Shown in pieces: positions 1 through 5,933 of a DNA stretch of 6,944 nucleotides (within the stretch, counting starts at the first letter, position 1; each line of letters starts with the position of its first letter). The translations under genes were made by a program, and so were the position numbers. The stretch is from NCBI GenBank assembly GCA_003695205.1, contig RFIO01000559.1, positions 1 through 6,944 of the forward strand. The letters run 5' to 3'. This stretch comes from Deltaproteobacteria bacterium (GTDB lineage Bacteria; Desulfobacterota; Desulfuromonadia; Desulfuromonadales; Geothermobacteraceae). A model generated the notes under the pieces. It was not told where the DNA came from, did no database searches, and was given only the letters and a program-made list of their open reading frames with translations.

Positions 1-437
<437 letters not shown>

Positions 438-468
438 CGATACAAGCCTTTCTTGCCGTGATGAGCGT

Positions 469-484
469 GGTGCGTGGACGCACC
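469..484. promoter_or_regulatory. Perfect palindrome at the start of the alaS leader (possible operator or hairpin)
   Basis: GGTGCGT and ACGCACC are exact reverse complements separated by two bases, making a 16-bp dyad. As RNA it could fold into a 6-bp GC-rich stem with a 4-nt loop. It lies just downstream of the predicted transcription start and 32 bases before the alaS start codon. There is no U-tract after it, so it is not an intrinsic terminator. In E. coli, AlaRS is reported to repress its own gene by binding a palindrome at the transcription start. A similar role here is inference from position only. Confidence 0.35.
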
Positions 485-495
485 TGAATCGAAAA

Positions 496-524
496 ATGAT
501 AGTCGATGCGGGCGGGCTTGAAAA
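496..524 (-). promoter_or_regulatory. Predicted sigma-70-type promoter for alaS
   Basis: On the minus strand, TTTTCA (519-524, 4/6 match to the -35 consensus) is separated by exactly 17 bases from TATCAT (496-501, 5/6 match to the -10 consensus). This places a transcription start near base 489 and gives a leader of about 50 nt to the alaS ATG. It is the best promoter-like arrangement in the recX-alaS gap. The call is by eye; short matches like this occur by chance. Confidence 0.4.
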
Positions 525-554
525 GGGGTTAGTGACAGACGGGCCGGAGCGGGG

Positions 555-1028
555 TCAGTCGGGGCGGCGCAGGGCCACGAGTATCAGCTCAAGGGGGAAG
601 CCGCGACGTTGAAAAAAATGCACAACCCTGCGCCTCTCCCGGTCGGTCGCGCTATCGTAGTCGAAGCCGGAGTAGCGCCTCCGGGCCAGGTCCCTGACCA
701 GGGTTGTAGCTTCAGCCTTGTTCTCGGCATCTTCAGCCGCCTTTTCTGCCAGCTCGCCCGCGATGCCGCGCTGTTTCAGTTCCAGGCGCAGGCGCCCCCC
801 CCAGGCCCGGCCTTCGTTGACCAGCCGACCTGCCAGATGCCGGGCGTACCTTTCGTCATCGAGGTAGCCCAGTTGTTGAAGTCGCTCCAGCGTCGATTCG
901 ATCTCTTCCCGTGGGCAACCTCGCTGACGCAGGCGCGCGGCGAGTTCACGGCTGCCGTAGTCGCGCCGGGTCAGCAACCGCAGGGCCAGAAGCCAAGCAT
1001 TGGATGAAGCAGATGGCTGCCTGGCCAC
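555..1028 (-). CDS. recX: RecX, regulatory partner of RecA
   Basis: RecX binds RecA filaments and in most studied bacteria limits their growth and activity. The 157-residue product is of normal length and shows the three tandem three-helix repeats of the family. The first is about residues 12-52 (LRLLTRRDYGSRELAARL). The second carries the signature LGYLDDERYARHLAGRLVNEG at about 53-73, followed by RLELKQRGI. The third is about 107-153 and ends in VVHFFQRRGFPLELI. The start is a GTG at 1026-1028, three bases after the pilT-like stop (TAG at 1032-1034). That TAG is in the same reading frame, so no longer N-terminus is possible without read-through. No good Shine-Dalgarno is visible, which suggests translation by coupling to the upstream gene. 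The gene is separated from recA by the pilus ATPase gene. Identification is firm. Confidence 0.93.
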   Translation of the reverse strand: MARQPSASSNAWLLALRLLTRRDYGSRELAARLRQRGCPREEIESTLERLQQLGYLDDERYARHLAGRLVNEGRAWGGRLRLELKQRGIAGELAEKAAEDAENKAEATTLVRDLARRRYSGFDYDSATDRERRRVVHFFQRRGFPLELILVALRRPD

Positions 1029-1031
1029 GAC

Positions 1032-2201
1032 CTAGAAGCGATCGATCTGGATGGTTTCGTCAGTGTCCGGCTTGGGGACATCGAGTTCGGCGTCCTTGTC
1101 CTCAAAATCGTCCCAGGTGCCGTCCGATGTTGATGAAACGCCGGAGACCTTGAGTTTGAAATCGTCCGGGTTCGAACTCTGGCGCATGGCCTCTTCGAAG
1201 GTGATCAGTTTTTTCTGCAGCAGCTGCAGCAGCGACTGGTCAAAGGTCTGCATGCCGTAGGCGACGTAGCCCTGGGCCATGGTGTCGCGCAACAGCTTGG
1301 TTTTGTCCTTGTCCTCGATCAGTTCGCGCACCCGGGCTGTTGAGACCATGACCTCGACAGCGGGAACCCGGCCCTTGCCGTCGGCGCGCGGTACCAGACG
1401 CTGGGATACGACACCCTTGAGGATGGCTGCGAGCTGCAGGCGTATCTGGCGCTGCTGGTACGGTGGGAAGACGCCGATGATGCGGTTGATGGTTTCCGGC
1501 GCGTCGACGGTGTGCAGGGTTGAAAGGACCAGGTGGCCGGTCTCGGCGGCGGTGATGGCGGTTTCGATGGTTTCAAAGTCGCGCATCTCACCCACCAGGA
1601 TGACGTCAGGGTCCTGGCGCAGGGCGCTTTTCAGGGCGACGCTGAAGCTTTCGGTGTCGAAGCCGACCTCGCGCTGGTTGATGATGCTCTTCTTGTCACG
1701 GTGCAGGTATTCGATCGGGTCCTCGATCGTGACGATATGGGCGGTACGGTGGCTGTTGATGTGGTCGATGATGGCCGACAGGGTTGTTGACTTGCCCGAG
1801 CCGGTGGCGCCGGTCACCAGGATCATGCCGCGCGGTTCCATGGCCAGCTTCTTGAGCACCGGCGGCAGCAGCAGCTCGTCGACGGATTTGGTCTCGAAGG
1901 GGATGGTCCGGAAGACCAGAGATACCGAGCCGCGCTGGGTGAAGGCGTTGACGCGGAAACGCCCCAGCCCGGGAACGCCGTAGGAGAGGTCGACCTCATG
2001 AACCTCCTCCATGCGCCGGCGCTGGGCATCGTTCATGATTTCATCGGCGATGGTGCGGGTCTGTTCCGGGGTGATGCGCGGCGCCTTGGGCAATGGCCTC
2101 AAAAGACCGTCAATCCGGTAGATGGGCGGCAGCCCGGCCTTGAGATGGACGTCGGAGGCGCGCGCCTTGAGCGCCATGGCGAGAACATCATTCAGCTTCA
2201 T
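1032..2201 (-). CDS. PilT/PilU-family type IV pilus ATPase
   Basis: This is a hexameric AAA-type secretion ATPase of the kind that powers type IV pilus retraction (twitching, DNA uptake) at the cytoplasmic base of the machine. In the 389-residue protein an N-terminal PAS-like domain (about 1-100, with ASDVHLKAGLPPIYRIDG) is followed by Walker A GATGSGKST (131-139), the Asp box VTIEDPIEY (157-165), Walker B with DPDVILVGEMRD (197-208) and the His box GHLVLSTLHTVDA (222-234). The usual PilT helix AIRNLIRE is replaced by RVRELIED (about 290-297). GMQTFDQSLLQLL (316-328) and the length fit PilU-like paralogues better than classical PilT (about 345 residues). Residues from about 355 form an acidic tail rich in D and E. 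The ATG at 2199-2201 follows the recA stop by two bases and has a strong AAGGAG site at 2209-2214. Family is certain; PilT versus PilU role is not. Confidence 0.93.
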   Translation of the reverse strand: MKLNDVLAMALKARASDVHLKAGLPPIYRIDGLLRPLPKAPRITPEQTRTIADEIMNDAQRRRMEEVHEVDLSYGVPGLGRFRVNAFTQRGSVSLVFRTIPFETKSVDELLLPPVLKKLAMEPRGMILVTGATGSGKSTTLSAIIDHINSHRTAHIVTIEDPIEYLHRDKKSIINQREVGFDTESFSVALKSALRQDPDVILVGEMRDFETIETAITAAETGHLVLSTLHTVDAPETINRIIGVFPPYQQRQIRLQLAAILKGVVSQRLVPRADGKGRVPAVEVMVSTARVRELIEDKDKTKLLRDTMAQGYVAYGMQTFDQSLLQLLQKKLITFEEAMRQSSNPDDFKLKVSGVSSTSDGTWDDFEDKDAELDVPKPDTDETIQIDRF

Positions 2202-2203
2202 GG

Positions 2204-3226
2204 TCAGGCTCCTTCGACGGCAACTTCGCCGGCGGTCAGGCCGAAATGGGTACGCAGGGCCGATTCAATCGCTTCGGCCGTCTCCGGGTGGTCAGTCAGA
2301 AACTGTTTGGCATTCTCACGCCCCTGGCCGATGCGTTCGCCGGAATAGGAATACCAGGCGCCGCTCTTTTCCACGATCCCCTGCTCGACACCGAGATCGA
2401 GCAGGTCGCCGACCCTGGAAATGCCCGTGCCGTACATGATGTCGAACTCGGCTTCCTTGAAGGGGGGAGCGACCTTGTTTTTGACCACCTTGACCCGGGT
2501 CCGGTTGCCGATGACGTCCTGACCCTGTTTGATGGCGGCAATGCGGCGGATATCCATGCGCACCGAGGCGTAGAATTTCAGGGCGTTGCCGCCGGTAGTT
2601 GTTTCGGGGTTGCCGAACATGACGCCGATCTTCATGCGGATCTGGTTGATGAAGATGACGCAGCAGTTGCTCTTGCTGATGGTTGCGGTCAGTTTGCGCA
2701 ATGCCTGGGACATCAGCCGGGCCTGCAGACCCATGTGGGAATCCCCCATTTCCCCCTCGATCTCGGCGCGCGGCACCAGGGCGGCGACCGAGTCGACCAC
2801 CAGTACGTCGATGGCGCCGCTGCGCACCAGGACTTCGGCAATCTCAAGGGCCTGTTCACCCGTGTCCGGCTGGGACACCAGCAAATCGTCGGTTTTGACA
2901 CCGAGCTGCCGGGCGTACTGGACATCGAGGGCATGCTCGGCGTCAACGAAGGCGGCGATGCCACCGGACTTCTGGGCTTCCGAGACGATGTGCAGGGCCA
3001 GGGTCGTCTTGCCTGAGGATTCCGGACCGTAAATCTCGATAATACGGCCGCGCGGCACGCCGCCGACGCCGAGGGCGACATCGAGGGAAAGGGCGCCGGT
3101 CGGAATGGCCTCGACGCCGGGGAGGCTGGTCTCTTCGCCCAGGCGCATGATGCTGCCTTTGCCGAACTGTTTTTCGATCTGGCCCATGGCCAGTTCAATG
3201 CTGCGATTACGCTGGTCGTCCGCCAT
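2204..3226 (-). CDS. recA: RecA recombinase
   Basis: RecA forms ATP-dependent filaments on single-stranded DNA, catalyses strand exchange in homologous recombination, and stimulates LexA self-cleavage in the SOS response. The 340-residue product has all family landmarks. These are the N-terminal polymerisation segment (IEKQFGKGSIMRLGE, about 17-31), Walker A GPESSGKTT (67-75), the catalytic Glu in DAEHALD (Glu97), Walker B VLVVD (141-145), and loop L2 with NQIRMKIGVMFGNPETTTGG (about 194-213). The conserved KVVKNK and a C-terminal domain follow. I chose the ATG at 3224-3226, not a GTG 45 bases upstream, because GGAGGT (3233-3238) sits six bases before it and the extra residues are unlike RecA. 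An 88-nt gap separates it from thpR. The pilus ATPase gene starts two bases after its stop. No intein or truncation is seen. Confidence 0.98.
   Translation of the reverse strand: MADDQRNRSIELAMGQIEKQFGKGSIMRLGEETSLPGVEAIPTGALSLDVALGVGGVPRGRIIEIYGPESSGKTTLALHIVSEAQKSGGIAAFVDAEHALDVQYARQLGVKTDDLLVSQPDTGEQALEIAEVLVRSGAIDVLVVDSVAALVPRAEIEGEMGDSHMGLQARLMSQALRKLTATISKSNCCVIFINQIRMKIGVMFGNPETTTGGNALKFYASVRMDIRRIAAIKQGQDVIGNRTRVKVVKNKVAPPFKEAEFDIMYGTGISRVGDLLDLGVEQGIVEKSGAWYSYSGERIGQGRENAKQFLTDHPETAEAIESALRTHFGLTAGEVAVEGA
2209..2214 (-). promoter_or_regulatory. Ribosome binding site of the pilus ATPase gene, inside the end of recA
   Basis: AAGGAG lies seven bases before the ATG at 2199-2201 and overlaps the last sense codons of recA. 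It fixes the start of the ATPase gene and points to coupled translation of the two genes. Confidence 0.8.
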
Positions 3227-3232
3227 GTGAGA

Positions 3233-3238
3233 ACCTCC
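3233..3238 (-). promoter_or_regulatory. Ribosome binding site that sets the recA start
   Basis: A full consensus GGAGGT is placed six bases upstream of the ATG at 3224-3226. It decides in favour of the 340-residue RecA over a longer frame opening at 3271. Confidence 0.85.
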
Positions 3239-3266
3239 GTCAGGGGTTGGGATGTGTCGATGCTGC

Positions 3267-3285
3267 GGCACCGCCGGTTGGTGCC
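3267..3285. promoter_or_regulatory. Inverted repeat in the recA upstream region
   Basis: GGCACC and GGTGCC are exact reverse complements separated by seven bases. The dyad lies about 40-60 bases before the recA start codon. It could be an operator half-site pair or an mRNA hairpin in the recA leader. No U-run follows it on the minus strand, so it is not a terminator, and it does not match the LexA boxes I know (see findings). Function unknown. Confidence 0.3.
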
Positions 3286-3314
3286 AGCTTGGCGCGCAGG
3301 TGTGTCAGTTTATG

Positions 3315-3866
3315 TCATCCGGCAGCGGGCCCCGTGAGCCGGGACTGAACCAGTGGGGTGTGTACCGCGCCGCCTGGCCGCAGCTCGCTCTGGTAAAGGA
3401 TGACCCGGTCGACCCGAATCCGCCCCCAGGTTTCCCGCTGCCGGCGTTGAATCAGTGCCGAGACATCGCAGGGGCGACCACGCACCCTGGCGAGCGTGAC
3501 GTGGGGGTGAAAACGCCCGACATCTTCCCCTAGCGCAGTCACCAGCCCGCGGTGAAGATCATTCCACAACAACGGATTATCAAAACCGGCCCAGAGCACC
3601 CTGGCACGCCGTCCGGTCGGGAAGGCTCCCAGGCCCGTACAGTCGCAGGAAAAAGCCCCGTGCGAACGACCTACCGATAGCACAGCGGCCCGCAGCTGTT
3701 CAAGTGATTCCGCCGGCCTGTCTCCCAGAAAGGCCAGGGTGACGTGCAGGCTCTCCGGGCGGGGCAGGCGCAGGGCAGGGCCGGCGGTTTTCAACTGTTG
3801 CTGCACCTGCGCGAGACGCCCTTTCAGTTCAACCGGCAGGGGGACGGCTACAAACAGACGCGGCAT
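3315..3866 (-). CDS. thpR: RNA 2',3'-cyclic phosphodiesterase (2'-5' RNA ligase family)
   Basis: Members of this 2H phosphoesterase family hydrolyse 2',3'-cyclic phosphate ends of RNA to 2'-phosphates, and some ligate tRNA halves by a 2'-5' bond in vitro. The 183-residue protein is of family length and has both catalytic HxTx motifs: HVTL at 41-44 (followed by AFLGD) and HVTL at 122-125 (preceded by FHP, followed by ARV). The N-terminus MPRLFVAVPLP and the late LYQSELRPGGAVHTPL strand are also typical. The ATG at 3864-3866 comes three bases after the kinase stop, and a GGAG at 3876-3879, inside the end of the kinase gene, serves as its ribosome binding site. Its place beside cinA and recA is recurrent in bacteria, but its cellular role is unclear. 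The family call is firm; the physiological substrate is unknown. Confidence 0.92.
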   Translation of the reverse strand: MPRLFVAVPLPVELKGRLAQVQQQLKTAGPALRLPRPESLHVTLAFLGDRPAESLEQLRAAVLSVGRSHGAFSCDCTGLGAFPTGRRARVLWAGFDNPLLWNDLHRGLVTALGEDVGRFHPHVTLARVRGRPCDVSALIQRRQRETWGRIRVDRVILYQSELRPGGAVHTPLVQSRLTGPAAG

Positions 3867-3869
3867 CTT

Positions 3870-5933
3870 TCATGTCTCCAGTTCGGCCGGCTGGCGCTTG
3901 TCCACAGAGCTTAAGGGGAGCAGCAGGTGAAATTCGCTGCCGCCCCGATCGATGCCTTCGCTGGTCGCCCAGATCATGCCGCCGTGTGCTTCGATCATGC
4001 CGCGCGCCAAAGTCAGCCCCAGTCCGACCCCCTTGCCGCCGAAGCGGGTCCTGGAGGTGTGATGGTCGCTGATATCGCCAATTTCGTAGAACTTGTCGAA
4101 AATGCGCGGCAATTCCTCGGGGTCGATACCAATGCCCGAATCGCTGATGTCAATGCACAGGTAGCTCTCTGCCAACGGGCGGTTGAAAAATTCAAGAGTG
4201 AACGGTTCAAGGGCTGGGCGCATAACCTCAATGTCATCGCCGGTCAGCCTCCTGGTGCCGACGCGAATGATGCCACCTTCGGGAGTGAATTTGATGGCAT
4301 TTTCAATCACCCGCTCCAGGGTGCGATGCAGGTGGTCGGCATCGCCCCAGAGCCCTTCGATCGATCCGGGCAGTTCCAGTTCGAAGCGCAGGTTGCTGGC
4401 CTGGACTAGGGGGCGGACATCTTCTTCGACTCGCTGCAGCAGCAGAGGCAGGTCGACCGCTTCGCGACCGAGGTAGATGCTCTGGGCTTCGAGTCGGGCG
4501 ACCTCCAGCAGGTTGTCGACGATCTCGCGCAGTCGTTCCCCTCCCTGGCGGATGGCCTCAAGCAGACGCGTCTGGTCCGGCAGAAGGTTGTCACTCCGTT
4601 CGCCCATCAGCTCAGTGCCGGTCAGGATGCAGGTCAGCGGTGTGCGCAGTTCGTGTGAGGCCAGGGCAAGGAAATTGTTCTTCATCCGCTCGAGCCGTTC
4701 CAGCGTGCGGGTCGCTTCCTCCTGGCGTTTCAGGTTTTCCTTCAGGCGCCGTCTCGATTCGGTCAGTTCCCGGTTGGCCGCCTCGTTGATGCGGTTCTGC
4801 CAGCGCAGGGTCTCGAGCAGTTCGACTCCCTCGATGGCGCCACCGAGCTGTTTGCCCACGGCCAGCAGCAGCTGGACCTCGTCGCGCCGGAAAACCCGTT
4901 TGCGGTTGCTGCACAGGCAGAGAACACCCCTGGTCCGGTCGCGCGCCGCGACCGGCACAGCCTGGAACCCGCGCCATGACGTGTTGGCAACCGATCTGGC
5001 CCAGGTGCGCTGGTCGGTCTGCAGGTCGACAGAGGAGCGGGGATGGCCTGTCGTGGCCACCGCACCGGCCAATCCCTGGCCCGGCTGCATCTGGGACAGC
5101 TCGCGGTAGACTTCATCCGGGACCCGGTAGCGGGCGGCGAAATAGAGGTCGTTGCCGCCGTGACGCAGCAGAAAGATGCCGCCGGCGTCGGCTTCCATCG
5201 CCTCGGCGATGGAGGCCAGTGTGGTGTCAAGCAGCTCCTGCAGGTCGTGGATTTCGCTCGACTGGTGGGCGATGCTGTTGAGCAGGGCCAGGTCACGGTT
5301 CTTCTGTCGCAGCTCCTGCTCGATGGCCCGGTAGGCGGTGACATCCCTCAGGGTTGCATGGATGACCCTCTGCCGGCCCAGGCGACCCATGCGCGCGTGG
5401 ATGGCGCCGGTAAAGCGGGTTTTGTCCCGGCGCAGAAAATCGAGTGCATCGTCTTCGCCGTAGCCCTGGGCCCGCACGCGATCAAGAAGTTCGAGATAGC
5501 GGTGACGGTTGCTGTCCGCCAGCAGCTGCAGAACCGGCAGGTCCTGCAGATCAGACGCACTGGCGCCAAGCAGCTTGAGGGCCTGGCGGTTCTGGTCGAG
5601 CAGGCGACCTGTGGCCGGGTCGATGAACAGGACGGCGTCACCGGCCCAGTCGAGCATCTGGCGCTGACGGCGGTGGGCCTCGGCCAGCTCGTCGTTTGTT
5701 CGGCGGACCTGGGCGCGAGCGGCGGCCAGCTCCCGGTCCAGAGCCTGGCAGCGCAGTTTTTCGCGGCGCCGATCCAGGGCCAGAACCCCCGCCAGGAGTG
5801 CCAGCAGCAGAATGGTTGCCTGCGGCCGGCCGAGCCAGGTGCCATCGGACAGGACGAAGGGTATCAGCGCGGCGACCGCCAGCCCGAACGGCATGGCGAT
5901 CGTACGGATTCTGCCGGCGTCTACGCGCCTCAT
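3870..5933 (-). CDS. Membrane-anchored PAS-GAF sensor histidine kinase, orphan
   Basis: A sensor kinase expected to autophosphorylate on histidine and pass the phosphate to a response regulator. The 687-residue protein reads in order: two short hydrophobic segments (about 13-29 and 38-54) with almost no loop between them; a coiled coil (about 58-92); a PAS domain (about 90-200, with AGDAVLFIDPATGRLLDQN); a GAF domain (about 215-370); a second coiled coil (about 373-420); the HisKA H-box SHELRTPLT with His427; and a HATPase domain with the N-box ENAIKF (Asn545), G1 DSGIGI (598-603), F-box RIFDKFY (610-616) and G2 GKGVGLGL (633-640). About 25 extra residues lie between the N-box and G1. Sensing is probably cytoplasmic, since there is no periplasmic domain. 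The ATG at 5931-5933 overlaps the cinA stop (ATGA) behind a GGAG site. No response regulator or receiver domain is present in the window; the ligand is unknown. Confidence 0.93.
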   Translation of the reverse strand: MRRVDAGRIRTIAMPFGLAVAALIPFVLSDGTWLGRPQATILLLALLAGVLALDRRREKLRCQALDRELAAARAQVRRTNDELAEAHRRQRQMLDWAGDAVLFIDPATGRLLDQNRQALKLLGASASDLQDLPVLQLLADSNRHRYLELLDRVRAQGYGEDDALDFLRRDKTRFTGAIHARMGRLGRQRVIHATLRDVTAYRAIEQELRQKNRDLALLNSIAHQSSEIHDLQELLDTTLASIAEAMEADAGGIFLLRHGGNDLYFAARYRVPDEVYRELSQMQPGQGLAGAVATTGHPRSSVDLQTDQRTWARSVANTSWRGFQAVPVAARDRTRGVLCLCSNRKRVFRRDEVQLLLAVGKQLGGAIEGVELLETLRWQNRINEAANRELTESRRRLKENLKRQEEATRTLERLERMKNNFLALASHELRTPLTCILTGTELMGERSDNLLPDQTRLLEAIRQGGERLREIVDNLLEVARLEAQSIYLGREAVDLPLLLQRVEEDVRPLVQASNLRFELELPGSIEGLWGDADHLHRTLERVIENAIKFTPEGGIIRVGTRRLTGDDIEVMRPALEPFTLEFFNRPLAESYLCIDISDSGIGIDPEELPRIFDKFYEIGDISDHHTSRTRFGGKGVGLGLTLARGMIEAHGGMIWATSEGIDRGGSEFHLLLPLSSVDKRQPAELET

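Larger units (their letters stand above)
438..554. other. Intergenic region between recX and alaS
   Basis: This 117-nt non-coding gap holds the predicted alaS promoter, the 16-bp palindrome and the alaS ribosome binding site. I see no stem followed by a U-run after the recX stop, so no intrinsic terminator is apparent. Transcripts from the recA unit may read through into alaS or end by another mechanism. Confidence 0.7.
3227..3314. other. Intergenic region between thpR and recA
   Basis: This 88-nt gap holds the recA ribosome binding site and the dyad at 3267-3285. I cannot point to a convincing -35/-10 pair here. A CTGACA element lies upstream but has no suitable -10 at normal spacing. The recA promoter may be of another sigma class, may lie within the end of thpR, or recA may depend partly on read-through from the cinA unit. 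Confidence 0.6.

Noticed and set aside
2246..3016. Plus-strand open frame of 256 codons opposite recA
   Set aside because: recA is unmistakable on the other strand. The antisense product has no recognisable features.
3227..3271. N-terminal extension of RecA by 15 residues from a GTG at 3271
   Set aside because: The extra residues do not resemble RecA, and the extension would place the strong GGAGGT inside the coding region. The downstream ATG fits both the family and the ribosome binding site.
3267..3302. A sigma-54-like TGGCAC element upstream of recA
   Set aside because: The matching -12 GC dinucleotide is not at the required 10-nt spacing, so the site does not qualify.
3298..3345. Possible terminator hairpin at the end of thpR (CCGGC...GCCGG)
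   Set aside because: The stem is only 5 bp with a 14-nt loop and has no U-run after it. The symmetry is explained by GC-rich coding sequence.
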